A stretch of DNA of 64,000 nucleotides from Bin5 sp022827195 (GCA_965208275.1 OZ242331.1:1240001-1304000); one strand, 5' to 3'. Shown: positions 27,678 to 36,930, counted from the first letter of the stretch. The notes: generated by a model from the letters alone, not told the origin. Numbers and translations are program-made.

Positions 27678-29561
27678 ATGGTTTCCCCGCTCCAAATTGA
27701 CGACAGCGCCCCATGGCGCCGGCGCTTCCGCTGTAGGCGGCTTGGCAGCGTCTGTCTGGCACCAGGCAACCCGGCGCGAGGCATCGTCCAGGCCAACTGG
27801 GACGGGCCGGAAATCCAGGTCTGCATTTGGGACATTGCTTCGGGCCAGTTGCGTCCCCTGGCAACAGAGCACGGCGCCCTTTCCTTCGCTTGGCTTGGTC
27901 CAGACGGCGCACACTGCTACTTTCTGCGGGACGACCGCGGCAGCGAAGTCGGCCACATCGCCCGCGTTCCATTTGCTGGCGGGCCTGCCCGCGATCTCAC
28001 GCCCGATCTGCCGTCGTATACGTTGCGCGGCTTTGACATCAGCCGCAGCGGAAACCAGCTCGCCTTTGACGCCGTCTACGACAATCGTTACTGGTTTTAC
28101 TGCATTACCTTGCGCCCGGACGGCTCCTGCTCGCCGCCGAGACTAATCTACGCCGCCAATGAGGAGACCTGGGCCTGCCATCTCTCTTTCGATGGGGCCC
28201 TGCTGGCCGTCAAGTCCACACACCGCGCGAAACACAGCCGCCGCTACTCCACACTTGTGTTCGAGACCCAATCGGGAAGGCAGATTGCCGAACTGTGGGA
28301 CGGCATCGACTTCAGCGTCGAACCGGTCCAGTTTGCGCCCTTGCCTGGCGATGACCGGCTTCTCTTGACCTCCACCTCACAAGGGGGTCTTCGGCCGCTG
28401 TTCTGGCACCCGCGCACGAATCAACGCCGGGAGCTGCGCATTGGCGACGGAAACGAAGCCGTCGTGCCCCATGACTGGTCTGCCGATGGTGCCAGGCTCT
28501 TGGTTGAGACGAAATGTGACGGACGCAACCGGCTGGCTGTCTACGATCTCAGGGAAGAAGACCTGCGGCCCCTCAACCATCCTCCCGGCACAGTTCGCGG
28601 ACGCAGCGGCCCATTTCATACGGGGCCACCTGCCACTTTCTTTGGCCCCGACGGTGCCGTTTGGGCGCACTGGAACGACGCCTCGCACCCTCCCAGACTG
28701 CTTTCTCTGACGGAGGAAGGCCCGCCCGAGCCGGTGCTTCCCGTTCCCGACAGCCCGCCGGGCCACCCCTGGCGCGAGGTCAACTTTCCCAGTTCCGACG
28801 GCGTCACTGTGCAGGGATGGCTAGGTCTGCCGGCCGGCGAGGAGAGTTCCCACGGCCCCTTTCCAATGGTTCTGCACGTGCACGGCGGGCCCAGCGGCGC
28901 GGTCACCAACGCCTTCGACGCGTCCAGCCAGGCCTGGCTGGACCACGGTTTCGCCTATTTGACAGTAAACTACCGCGGCTCGACCGGTTTCGGCCGTGCA
29001 TTCCAGGAGAAGATCAACGGCGACGTCGGCCGCTGGGAGCTGGAGGACATGCTGGCGGCGAGGCGCTGGCTCATCGAGCAAGGAATCGCCGACCCGCGCC
29101 GGGTGCTGCTTGAAGGAGGGTCTTACGGCGGGTTTCTGACCGTGTGGGCGCTCACGCAGAAACCCGATCTGTGGGCAGGCGGGATCGCGCCGGTGGCGAT
29201 CGTGGACTGGCTTATAAACTACGAAGACTCTTCAGCCGCCATGCGGGGTTGGGCGCGCATGATCTTCGACGGCTCGCCCCGCGAACGATATGAACTGTAC
29301 CGGGAGCGTTCCCCAATCACCCACGCCGCCTCGATTCAGGCTCCCCTGATCGTTTTTCAGGGCCGTCATGACAGCCGAGCCACGCCCCGTCAGATGGCGT
29401 TATTCTCCGGCAAAATGCAGGAGCTGGGAAAAGATTTCACGCTGATCTGGCAGGATGCAGGCCATGGAGTTAGCAGTGCTGCGACCGCGGAGCAGATGCA
29501 GGAAGTGCACATGAAATTCGCCTATCGCGTGTTGGGGCTGCGGGCTTTCGATGTGGACTGA
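27678..29561 (+). CDS. S9-family serine peptidase (acylaminoacyl-peptidase/prolyl oligopeptidase type)
   Basis: The 627-residue protein has an N-terminal beta-propeller (about 1-370), with blades such as HGALSFAWLGPDGAHCYFL and GFDISRSGNQLAFDAVYDN, and a C-terminal alpha/beta-hydrolase domain. The nucleophile is in LLEGGSYGGFLTVWAL (G-x-S-x-G), the Asp in FQGRHDSRATPRQM, and the His in DAGHGVSSAATAEQM. VNYRGSTGFGRAFQEKINGDVG is the family oxyanion region. It cleaves short peptides or acylated peptides in the cytoplasm. No signal peptide is visible. ATG 27678 is preferred over an in-frame start 30 bp upstream. Its end overlaps the MFS gene by 11 bp. Confidence 0.92.
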   Translation: MVSPLQIDDSAPWRRRFRCRRLGSVCLAPGNPARGIVQANWDGPEIQVCIWDIASGQLRPLATEHGALSFAWLGPDGAHCYFLRDDRGSEVGHIARVPFAGGPARDLTPDLPSYTLRGFDISRSGNQLAFDAVYDNRYWFYCITLRPDGSCSPPRLIYAANEETWACHLSFDGALLAVKSTHRAKHSRRYSTLVFETQSGRQIAELWDGIDFSVEPVQFAPLPGDDRLLLTSTSQGGLRPLFWHPRTNQRRELRIGDGNEAVVPHDWSADGARLLVETKCDGRNRLAVYDLREEDLRPLNHPPGTVRGRSGPFHTGPPATFFGPDGAVWAHWNDASHPPRLLSLTEEGPPEPVLPVPDSPPGHPWREVNFPSSDGVTVQGWLGLPAGEESSHGPFPMVLHVHGGPSGAVTNAFDASSQAWLDHGFAYLTVNYRGSTGFGRAFQEKINGDVGRWELEDMLAARRWLIEQGIADPRRVLLEGGSYGGFLTVWALTQKPDLWAGGIAPVAIVDWLINYEDSSAAMRGWARMIFDGSPRERYELYRERSPITHAASIQAPLIVFQGRHDSRATPRQMALFSGKMQELGKDFTLIWQDAGHGVSSAATAEQMQEVHMKFAYRVLGLRAFDVD

Positions 29562-30834
29562 ACTCTCGAACCGCTATCAGAACCTGTGGCACCTCCCTGC
29601 AGGGGCGCGAGAGTCTCTGGCCAGCGCCGACTACAGGCTGCTTCTCAGCTCCTCCACTCTATGGTGGCTGGCCCATTACATGGAGATGCTTGTTCTCGGC
29701 TGGCTGGTGTTGGAGCTAACCAACTCACCCGCCCTCGTCGGCCTGGTCGCATTCTGTCGCGCCATTCCCGTTCTCTTTGTCGGCGGCTTCGGCGGCATGC
29801 TCGCTGATCGGATCGGTCGCCGCCCGCTCATCATAGCCGCGCAGTCAGTGACAGTCGCCATGTACGCAGCCGTGGCGCTCCTGCTGGCCACGGGCCTAGC
29901 CGCGCTGTGGCAACTGGTCGTAATCGCCCTCGTTCTGGGCTGCGCATGGGCCATGGACTGGCCCACGCGCAGGGCGCTGATTCCGGACCTGGTAGGCCGT
30001 GCCCGCACACTCGATGCTTTGCTACTGGAGAGTCTCGGCATGGGCATAGCCCGCACACTCGGCCCTTTCGCGGCCGGCTTCGTGCTCAACGCCTACGACG
30101 CTCTGGGCTGCTTCCTGGTCCTTAGCGGGTTGTCTGCGATTTCTCTGCTGTTGTTGAGGGCCCTCTCGCGCCAAACGATTCCCCATACCTCCTCTCCTTC
30201 CAGCGCCTCTCCGCTGGCACAGATACGGGACAGCGTGCGCTACGTGCAGCAAAACCAGCCCATTCTGGCCGTCACACTGATCACGATGATCATGAACATG
30301 CTGGCATTCCCCTACATGAACTTCCTGCCCGTATTCGCCCGCGATATCCTGCACCAGGACCCGGTCGGTCTCGGCTACCTTGGCGCAGCGGTCGGGGTCG
30401 GGAGCTTCTGCGGGCTTTATCTCGTCGGTCGCGTGCGCCACCTGGCCGGACCCGGACAGGTCTTTCTTGTCGGCACGCTGGCGCTCAACCTCGCGCTGTT
30501 GGCCTTTGCTTATAGTACAGATTTTCTCGTCTCTTGGGCGATGCTACTGGTGGTGGGGCTGGGACACGCCTGCTTCGGAATCCTGCAGAGCTCGATTGTG
30601 CTCCTGGCCGCCGCGGACGAGAGGCGAGGCCAGGCAATGGGGGCCATCGCGGTTGCGATCGGCACCGGGCCGTTCGGCCGTCTCCTGACCGGGGTCCTCG
30701 CGCAGTCGTTTGGCGCGCCCGTGGCCGTAGGGGGCGAGGCTGTAGTGTCCTTTCTGCTGGTCGCCGCTGTCGGCGCGGCGTTACCGGGCCTACGCCGAAT
30801 GAGCGCAAAAGAAAACAGTATCGACGCCACTTGA
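29551..30834 (+). CDS. MFS transporter, EntS/multidrug exporter type
   Basis: A 427-residue protein with about 12 hydrophobic segments. FVGGFGGMLADRIGRRPLIIAAQ is the MFS loop 2-3 motif (G-x-L-a-D-r-x-G-r-r). The single long frame and the RALSRQTIPHTSS linker between the two halves fit the EntS-like exporters (MFS_3). It probably exports a small molecule; the substrate is unknown. The start overlaps the S9 peptidase gene by 11 bp in a different frame, so the two are translationally linked. This pairing may mean a peptide-related substrate, but that is inference. No terminator hairpin is seen in the 288 bp that follow. Confidence 0.9.
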   Translation: MWTELSNRYQNLWHLPAGARESLASADYRLLLSSSTLWWLAHYMEMLVLGWLVLELTNSPALVGLVAFCRAIPVLFVGGFGGMLADRIGRRPLIIAAQSVTVAMYAAVALLLATGLAALWQLVVIALVLGCAWAMDWPTRRALIPDLVGRARTLDALLLESLGMGIARTLGPFAAGFVLNAYDALGCFLVLSGLSAISLLLLRALSRQTIPHTSSPSSASPLAQIRDSVRYVQQNQPILAVTLITMIMNMLAFPYMNFLPVFARDILHQDPVGLGYLGAAVGVGSFCGLYLVGRVRHLAGPGQVFLVGTLALNLALLAFAYSTDFLVSWAMLLVVGLGHACFGILQSSIVLLAAADERRGQAMGAIAVAIGTGPFGRLLTGVLAQSFGAPVAVGGEAVVSFLLVAAVGAALPGLRRMSAKENSIDAT

Positions 30835-31122
30835 GTTTCTCACCGACCCTCAGCAATCCAAAACAGATTCTCCCTCGTTCCTGGAACATGCCCAGAAGAC
30901 GCAGATTTTGATGGCGCGCCTGCCTCCTGGCCGGACGCCAGTCATCAGGACGTAATCGTCCTGTCCGTTTCCACTTGTCGGTTGCGGCGACCGGCAGGCC
31001 GCTCAAAGTGGGGAGAGTCGCGAGGAAACGCGAAGGTCTGCTTCGTGTCCCTTCGCGCTATTTCGTGCGTAGATCAGTGGCGTCTGGAGATCTGAAACTC
31101 GTTGTTTCCATGTGGAAAGACT

Positions 31123-32331
31123 CTAGATTTCCATCGCCTCCTTCATCGTCGCAACGGCGGGCGCCTCAGTATCGCGAATTCTCAGTACCTGTTCCGCGAT
31201 TCTTTCTCTGAAGGCAACGACCTCCTCGTCCGAAAGGGGGAAGTCCGTTTCCATTTCGCGGCGAATCTCTATCAGCCGCGCACAGTTGGCTCGCCCTCTT
31301 TCGAGCTTCTCGCCGCCCTCCTCCAAAAAGAGATGTTGATTGGTCAGCATCAGACCGCGTGCCTCCGCCCACACAGGGACCTCGTCGGGCAAGAGGATTA
31401 GCCCCAGCTCCTCCCACGCCCTGGCGCTGACGCGAAAGTGCTCCCCTGCCTCGCGCAAGGCAGGCTTCTGCAAAATGTCGGCGGCCTCGTCGAGAAAGTC
31501 GGCGTACATGTCCCGCTCGGCAAATCCTTCCTTGCCGAAGGTATGCGTGTCGCTGAAGACCGATTCCAGGCCGGCGTACATCTTGCGCCCGCGCGGAAAG
31601 TCCTTATCCCAGCTGCCGCGAATCTTCGGCTTGCGCAAGGTATCGGCCAGGCGCTCGTAGGCTGCAAAGCCGAAATTGTGGCGCGCACCCTTGGGCGGCT
31701 TCTCTGTGTACAGCTTGATGCAGTCCCAGATGCCCAGCTCCACCGCCTCCTGAAGATTGTCATGATCAGGAGGCTCCAGAGTCAGAATGCGGTTCCGCAC
31801 TTTCTTCACCTGCGCACGCGCCGCGGCCAACTGTCCCGTCGTCGTGCTCAGTGGCACGCGCGCGCGGTCGGCGATCGCGACCTGGTCGGCCTCTTCGTCG
31901 AATCCGAAGACGACCACCGGCATCATGTGGGCGATCTCGAACTCATAGGGTTGTGGATCGTATGGAAGTTGCATGGCGTCGACCCATGCGATGGCGGGCG
32001 AGCCGCCCTGCAACACGTCGACAAGGTTTCTGACCGCCTTGTCGGCACTTCCCGTCTGCCGCGCATTCTGGACAGCACCAATCCGTTGCAGCATGGTCTC
32101 CATCGGGTCAAAAGTGTTGCGGGTGAGAATGCGTGCGTGTGGGTCGATACCCTGATAGGAGAAGGGGAAGTAGCCCATCACCGCGCCGCCGCTGATGCCC
32201 ATCAGCAGCGCTTCCGTATAGGGACCACCCGTGTGGGGCGCCTTTACTCCGCAGTAGTCGTAATAGTTGCGGACGGAACCGGTCTCCCAGTGAAGCCCGT
32301 CGAACTGGTTGTAGTCATTCAAGGTCGGCAT
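31123..32331 (-). CDS. BtrH N-terminal domain protein (BtrH_N plus DUF4872-like)
   Basis: BtrH-type proteins are cysteine-peptidase-fold acyltransferases first known from butirosin synthesis; most homologues have no known role. The 402-residue product begins FDGLHWETGSVRNYYDYCGV, followed by LLMGISGGAVMGYFPFSY, the two conserved blocks of BtrH_N. In the family the first block usually reads HCET, with Cys as nucleophile. Here it reads HWET, so the usual Cys is replaced by Trp and catalysis is doubtful. AIADRARVPLSTTTGQLAAARAQVKKVRNRI matches the second, DUF4872-like domain. AGGAG lies 7 bases before ATG 32331. It lies 90 bp after the PPOX gene on the same strand. Confidence 0.72.
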   Translation of the reverse strand: MPTLNDYNQFDGLHWETGSVRNYYDYCGVKAPHTGGPYTEALLMGISGGAVMGYFPFSYQGIDPHARILTRNTFDPMETMLQRIGAVQNARQTGSADKAVRNLVDVLQGGSPAIAWVDAMQLPYDPQPYEFEIAHMMPVVVFGFDEEADQVAIADRARVPLSTTTGQLAAARAQVKKVRNRILTLEPPDHDNLQEAVELGIWDCIKLYTEKPPKGARHNFGFAAYERLADTLRKPKIRGSWDKDFPRGRKMYAGLESVFSDTHTFGKEGFAERDMYADFLDEAADILQKPALREAGEHFRVSARAWEELGLILLPDEVPVWAEARGLMLTNQHLFLEEGGEKLERGRANCARLIEIRREMETDFPLSDEEVVAFRERIAEQVLRIRDTEAPAVATMKEAMEI

Positions 32332-32421
32332 TCCAGTACTCCTTCGGCGTTCGGCTATGATCGTCAAGAACAAAATCTACGCCGATGTGAACTTTTTGGC
32401 TTGCGGTTCTGGCGGCGGTAA

Positions 32422-32937
32422 TCACCGATGGGGAATGCGCCAACGCGTGGCATTGCGGGCGAACCCGCTCCAGGCGATCACTGTCTGCGGGAAGACGGCA
32501 AACAGCCCGACCGGGACATTATTCGAACCGGCTGCATTGTCCAGGTTTTCGCTGGGCCGATATGTCTGATATTTGCGGACGAATTCATCGTCCAGCCGCT
32601 GCAGAAACGACTCATCCCGCCGTTTGATTTCTTCGAAGCTTCCCTCGATGATGACAACCTCGTCGGCTGATTCCAGGTGAACGACTGCCTGCGGATTTGC
32701 GCGCAAGTTCCGGATCTTGCGACCCGCGCCAACAAAATAGAAGACATCGTCCAACCATGCCCCCCATACAGGCACGGCGTGGGGCCGGCCGGCGGCGGAG
32801 GCGCTAACAATCCAGTAGTTCTGAGCCGCGTGCATTCGGCTCTCCACGAACGACCAGGTCAACATCTCTTCCGTGAACGAAGAATCGTCCAACGCGAGGT
32901 TCGGGCGGCCGCGCTCGCCGTCGTAATTGCCTGTCAT
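32422..32937 (-). CDS. PPOX-class F420/FMN-dependent oxidoreductase-like protein
   Basis: The 171-residue product has the split-barrel fold: MLTWSFVESRMHAAQNYWIVSASAAGRPHAVPVWGAWLDDVFYF, then RKIRNLRANPQAVVHLES, the R(K)xRNLraNP motif typical of PPOX-class F420-dependent enzymes. The C-terminal WSGFARNATRWRI suggests a substrate or cofactor loop. It is distinct from the other PPOX gene in the window, sharing only the fold motifs. ATG 32937 follows AAGGAC. The gene lies 10 bp after galK and is probably co-transcribed, without an obvious pathway link. Confidence 0.82.
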   Translation of the reverse strand: MTGNYDGERGRPNLALDDSSFTEEMLTWSFVESRMHAAQNYWIVSASAAGRPHAVPVWGAWLDDVFYFVGAGRKIRNLRANPQAVVHLESADEVVIIEGSFEEIKRRDESFLQRLDDEFVRKYQTYRPSENLDNAAGSNNVPVGLFAVFPQTVIAWSGFARNATRWRIPHR

Positions 32938-32947
32938 CTCATAGTCC

Positions 32948-34126
32948 TTAGATAAGAGGAAGCACGCGTGCACCCGCGCTCGGCGAACTGATGTAAATCT
33001 CGGGCCACACGTTCATCCGTTTCGCGTAGCCTTTCCTTACGAATTCGCGAACATCTCCCTCCGAGCCTCTCCAAATCAAGGCGACTGCGCAGCCACCGAA
33101 TCCCGCGCCGGTAAGGCGCGCGCCCAAGCAGTCAGGATGGTCACGCATTGATTCAACCATCAAGTCGAGCGCCTCGCTGCTGACTTCATAGTCGTCGCGC
33201 AGACTGGTGTGGCTCTGGTTCATCAGCTGGCCGACAAGCCGGAAATCACTCCGCTCAAGCGCAGCGACGGTAGCCTGCACGCGCTCGTTCTCGCTAACCA
33301 CGTGCCGGCAGCGTCTGTAAACGGTATCCGGCAGCAGATGACGGTGTCTTTCCAACTGCGTGCTGCTCACATCCCGCAAAGCCGCGATGGCCGGCAGGAC
33401 CGTCTGCAGCCGTCGAACGCCGTCTTCACATTGAGCGCGGCGTTCATTGTATGCGCTGCCTGCGAGAGAGCGGCTGGCCTTCGTGTTGCCGATGACGAGC
33501 GAGGTATCAGCAGGAAACGGCACCCGCCGGTAGTCCAGGCTGCGGCAGTCAATCAGGAGGGCGTGCCCCTCCTCTCCCAGTGTGCTGATGAACTGGTCCA
33601 TGATGCCGCAGTTCACACCTACATACTCGTTCTCGGCCTTCTGTGCCGCTTTGGCAATCTGCGGACCGCTCAAGGCGTGGATCTGCTTGGCTGACGCCAG
33701 ATAGGCCTTCGCCGCGGCAATTTCGAGCGCGGCGGAACTGCTCAGCCCGCTGCCGCGCGGGACATTGCCGCTGACAACGCCTTCATAACCGTTCAGGGGG
33801 ACCTCCAGCTCAGACAACGCCAGGCCAACCCCCTGGATGTAGTTGGGCCAGAGCTGCTCGTCGTCTCGCCGCGGCGATTCGATGTCGAAGTCAGTCCAGG
33901 AGTCGAACTCCAACGCGTATAGCCTTACCCTGCGGTCCGCACGCGGGCGGAACAGAACGCGTACGTCGCGGTCCAGGGCTACCGGGAGGACGAACCCGTC
34001 GTTATAGTCGGTGTGTTCCCCGATCAGGTTGACCCGCCCGGGCGCGATGGCCAGGTGAGTCGGTTTGCCCTCAAAGTGGGCCGCAAAGCCGTCGAATACC
34101 TGTTGCGTGCGTCTGTCGGGTTGCAT
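32948..34126 (-). CDS. galK: Galactokinase
   Basis: Phosphorylates galactose at C1 with ATP, the first step of the Leloir pathway. The 392-residue protein has all three GHMP-kinase blocks: APGRVNLIGEHTDYNDGFVLP near residues 27-47 (galactokinase signature), NVPRGSGLSSSAALEIAAAKA (ATP loop), and ARLTGAGFGGCAVALI (C-terminal motif 3). VNCGIMDQF contains the catalytic Asp. The frame is open from ATG 34210, but ATG 34126 places the signature at the usual distance. No galT or galE is adjacent. The gene lies between a Trm9-like methyltransferase upstream and a PPOX gene downstream. Confidence 0.96.
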   Translation of the reverse strand: MQPDRRTQQVFDGFAAHFEGKPTHLAIAPGRVNLIGEHTDYNDGFVLPVALDRDVRVLFRPRADRRVRLYALEFDSWTDFDIESPRRDDEQLWPNYIQGVGLALSELEVPLNGYEGVVSGNVPRGSGLSSSAALEIAAAKAYLASAKQIHALSGPQIAKAAQKAENEYVGVNCGIMDQFISTLGEEGHALLIDCRSLDYRRVPFPADTSLVIGNTKASRSLAGSAYNERRAQCEDGVRRLQTVLPAIAALRDVSSTQLERHRHLLPDTVYRRCRHVVSENERVQATVAALERSDFRLVGQLMNQSHTSLRDDYEVSSEALDLMVESMRDHPDCLGARLTGAGFGGCAVALIWRGSEGDVREFVRKGYAKRMNVWPEIYISSPSAGARVLPLI

Positions 34127-34220
34127 AAACGTGTCCGCTGGGAACTCTCTGACTGAGATGGCAAGGAACCGTGCAGGATTGGCGCCGCCTGGCAGGCGAT
34201 TCGGGAGCATACGGGCCCGG

Positions 34221-35027
34221 TCATCTTAAGACCGCGTAAAGATTCAGGCCGGGGAGCACGTCCGAACTGCCCGTCTCCTCGCGTTTACCATCGGCGCGGA
34301 ACGTGCGCAGGACTGTCAATCCGGCGTCCGCGGCCAGATGGTCCAACTCTACCTCATCGACCTGGTGTACGTAGCGGACCGCCTCGATGCCCTGTTTCCA
34401 GGGCAACAGGCCGTCGCCTTTCTCAAGTGCACCGGGATCTACTCCAACAGTAGTCGGGTCGATGAGCCTTGCGCGAAATCGCTCCCGGCTCAGAAACTGC
34501 CAGAACGAAAGTATAATGTATCCGCCGGTCAACCTCCGAAAATCGCGCAGCAGCCGCAGCCGCATCTCGTAACCAGGGAGGTGCTGGAGGGTGGCCGTAC
34601 AGAGAACGATGTCGAACGGGCCCTTTCTTCCCTCCCCGGTGGAAGCAGGCAAGGCGCCGTACTCCGCCATTTCACCTGGCAGCGCCGCCAGCCAGCGCGG
34701 GCGCGCGAGATCGGCCTGCAAGAAGCTGCACTCGACGTCGGGCAGTTCAGCTGTGGCTTTACGTGCGAGCTGGAGCAGTCGCGCGTTTCCGTCCACGCCC
34801 ACGTACGCGGCTTTCAAACCTTCATCTGCCAGCAACCTGGCAAACCGTCCATTCCCGCAACCCACATCCAGGACCGTCAGCTTATCTTTCACGCGGCGTT
34901 CGAAGTAAGGTAGAATAGCCCGCAGACCGGGCGTCCCACCTTGGCGCGTCGCGTCGAAGTGGATGGCCGTCCGTTCGTAGAAGATCCGGTTGATTTGCAG
35001 CAACGAGTTCTGCGTCTGCGCGTCCAT
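34221..35027 (-). CDS. SAM-dependent methyltransferase resembling Trm9/ALKBH8 (tRNA wobble-uridine methyltransferase)
   Basis: In eukaryotes Trm9 methylates cm5U34 of tRNA to mcm5U34. This 268-residue protein opens INRIFYERTAIHFDATRQ, matching the Trm9 N-terminal pattern 'vYn.iA.hFs.TR'. The SAM site is VLDVGCGNGRFARLL, with the acidic residue in YVGVDGNARLL, then FDIVLCTATLQHL. LPWKQGIEAVRYVHQVDEVELDHLAADAG near the C-terminus resembles the Trm9 segment ending 'YRYYHLYREGELIEDCRQAG'. The gene is divergent from elp3, whose product makes the cm5U precursor in eukaryotes, with only about 60 bp between the two starts. The Trm9 role is inference from sequence pattern and neighbourhood; methylation of another substrate is possible. 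Confidence 0.7.
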   Translation of the reverse strand: MDAQTQNSLLQINRIFYERTAIHFDATRQGGTPGLRAILPYFERRVKDKLTVLDVGCGNGRFARLLADEGLKAAYVGVDGNARLLQLARKATAELPDVECSFLQADLARPRWLAALPGEMAEYGALPASTGEGRKGPFDIVLCTATLQHLPGYEMRLRLLRDFRRLTGGYIILSFWQFLSRERFRARLIDPTTVGVDPGALEKGDGLLPWKQGIEAVRYVHQVDEVELDHLAADAGLTVLRTFRADGKREETGSSDVLPGLNLYAVLR

Positions 35028-35087
35028 GCTGTCCGTCCGAGCCCGGCCGCGATTGGATGCGAAGGCCTGATTCAGAGCAGGGTCAAA

Positions 35088-36830
35088 GTGAAACGAGTCC
35101 TGGCGCCTGAGGAAGTCCCGGCAGAGGTGCATCAGATCTCCCGTGAGTGGCAGCGCAAGCGGTCATTTGACCCGGCTGACTACAGGGATACGCTTTCTGC
35201 CATATTCGGGGAAATCTTGGAGGTGCAGGAACCGGAATGGGATGTCAGACGGTCGCTTCGCTCCATTCTAGCCCGATACCCGAAAGACGGCAAGGGATTC
35301 TTCGCCAAGTCCGATCTGGTTGCCGGGCTTCGTCACCTCATCGAGAGCGGCGAGATGGAACCGGAGGCACGACTGCTTGAACGAATCCGCATGAAGCCGG
35401 TGCGCACCGCCAGCGGCGTGGCGCCCGTCACCGTTCTCACGGCGCCGGCCGGCTGCCCGGGCGAGTGTATCTTTTGCCCCGACGACTGGCGCATGCCCAA
35501 GAGCTACATCTACGACGAACCGGGCGCCCAGAGGGCCGAGCGAGACGGCTTTGATCCCTTCAAACAGACGCTCGGCCGCATCGACGCCTTTGAAAGCATC
35601 GGCCACGATGCCTCGAAAGTGGAGCTCCTGATCCTGGGGGGCACGTGGAGCGCATACGGCCGAGACTATCGCGAGTGGTTTGTCCGTCGCTGCTACGACG
35701 CGATGAATGCGGCAGGCAGTCCGGGCTTTGTCCCTGCCGCGACGCTGGAGGAATCGCAGAAGCGTAACGTGCAGGCTGTTCATCGCAACGTCGGGCTGGT
35801 CGTGGAGACGCGCCCTGATTGGATCACCCCGGAAGAGATCGTACATCTGCGGCGTCTGGGTGTGACCAAAGTACAGATTGGCATGCAGAGCCTCGACGAT
35901 CGGGTGCTGGCGCTCAACAAGCGCGGCCACACCGTGGCCGAAGTGCGGCATGCGCTAGGCCTGCTGCGCACGGCCGGCTTCAAGCTGCACCTACACTGGA
36001 TGCCCAACCTTTACGGTGCGACGCTGGAGTCCGACAGGGCCTCATTCCATCAATTCTTCAAAGACCCCGCTATCCGGCCCGACGAACTTAAGATCTACCC
36101 CTGTTCGTTGATTGCAGGTACCGAGCTATACGACAGATGGCTGGAGGGCAACTACCGGCCCTATTCGGAGGAGGAGCTGGTCGATCTTCTGGCCGACATC
36201 AAGCCGTCTGTCCCCACTTATACGCGCATCAACCGGCTGTTTCGCGACATACCGGCGCACCACATCGAAGCCGGTGTAAAGGTCAGCAATCTGCGCGAGA
36301 TTGTTCACAGGGAGCTGGCGCGCCGGGGAGACCGCTGCGGCTGTATCCGCTGCCGCGAAGTACGGCGGCAGCACGTGCGAGAAGAGGAACTGCGGCTGTC
36401 CGCCTATTCTTACTCCACCGACCTGACAGACGAGATATTCCTGCAATGTGTTGTGTCGAGGCGAGGCGCGCCGGGCGGCGCCCCCGCACTAGACCGGGCG
36501 CCGCTTGCCGGCTTTCTTCGTTTGAGCCTGCCCAAAGGCCCTTCGGTGGGAAGTCGCGCCTTTTTGGATGAAATACGGGGCAATGCGTTGGTTCGCGAAG
36601 TGCACGTTTATGGGCCTGCCCTCGCCATCGGCGGCGTCGAAGCTGGCGCGCCCCAGCACGTCGGTGTCGGTACCCGCCTCCTGACAGAAGCGCGCAGACT
36701 CAGCCGGGCAGCGGGCTTTGAGCACATCAGCGTCATCGCGGCCACGGGAACGAAGGCCTACTACGCGGCGCGTGGCTTCGAAGCCGGCGAACTCTACATG
36801 ACCGGACCAACGCAGTTTCGAACGTTGTAA
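35088..36830 (+). CDS. elp3: Elp3-family radical SAM/GNAT protein (tRNA U34 carboxymethyl synthesis)
   Basis: Elp3 forms the carboxymethyl group on wobble uridine of tRNA from acetyl-CoA using a radical SAM cluster. The 580-residue protein has a basic N-terminus, then LTAPAGCPGECIFCP with the cluster cysteines C123-x3-C127-x2-C130. DPFKQTLGRIDAFESIGHDASKVELLILGGTWSAYGRDY is the Elp3-specific block. ETRPDWITPEEIVHLRRLGVTKVQIGMQSLDD lies in the barrel, and the GNAT acetyltransferase domain ends HVGVGTRLLTEARRLS and YYAARGFE. GTG 35088 is chosen because the preceding codons overlap the divergent gene; GAGCAGGG lies just upstream. Bacterial Elp3 is uncommon but known in Chloroflexota (Dehalococcoides). 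A terminator follows. Confidence 0.93.
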   Translation: MKRVLAPEEVPAEVHQISREWQRKRSFDPADYRDTLSAIFGEILEVQEPEWDVRRSLRSILARYPKDGKGFFAKSDLVAGLRHLIESGEMEPEARLLERIRMKPVRTASGVAPVTVLTAPAGCPGECIFCPDDWRMPKSYIYDEPGAQRAERDGFDPFKQTLGRIDAFESIGHDASKVELLILGGTWSAYGRDYREWFVRRCYDAMNAAGSPGFVPAATLEESQKRNVQAVHRNVGLVVETRPDWITPEEIVHLRRLGVTKVQIGMQSLDDRVLALNKRGHTVAEVRHALGLLRTAGFKLHLHWMPNLYGATLESDRASFHQFFKDPAIRPDELKIYPCSLIAGTELYDRWLEGNYRPYSEEELVDLLADIKPSVPTYTRINRLFRDIPAHHIEAGVKVSNLREIVHRELARRGDRCGCIRCREVRRQHVREEELRLSAYSYSTDLTDEIFLQCVVSRRGAPGGAPALDRAPLAGFLRLSLPKGPSVGSRAFLDEIRGNALVREVHVYGPALAIGGVEAGAPQHVGVGTRLLTEARRLSRAAGFEHISVIAATGTKAYYAARGFEAGELYMTGPTQFRTL

Positions 36831-36892
36831 AGAGGCAGGGCCGCAGGCGGGAAGCAGCCGAAGAGGAAAGTTTTGAGGGGAGAAGGCGCGTA

Positions 36893-36930
36893 AAGAGGCA
36901 CGGCAAAAGGATGCCGCGCCTCTTACTTTT
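36893..36930 (+). terminator. Rho-independent terminator after elp3
   Basis: AAGAGGCACGGC (36893-36904) pairs with GCCGCGCCTCTT (36913-36924): a 12-bp stem with one A-C mismatch and an 8-base loop. ACTTTT follows. It lies 62 bp after the elp3 stop. Confidence 0.8.

Noticed and set aside
27381..27956. 192-codon N-terminal extension of the GT39-like protein
   Set aside because: It would overlap the divergent S9 peptidase start, lacks family similarity and precedes a normal first membrane segment.
31438..32421. 327-codon plus-strand frame opposite the BtrH-like gene
   Set aside because: No family likeness; the opposite strand carries the conserved BtrH_N pattern and a good ribosome-binding site.
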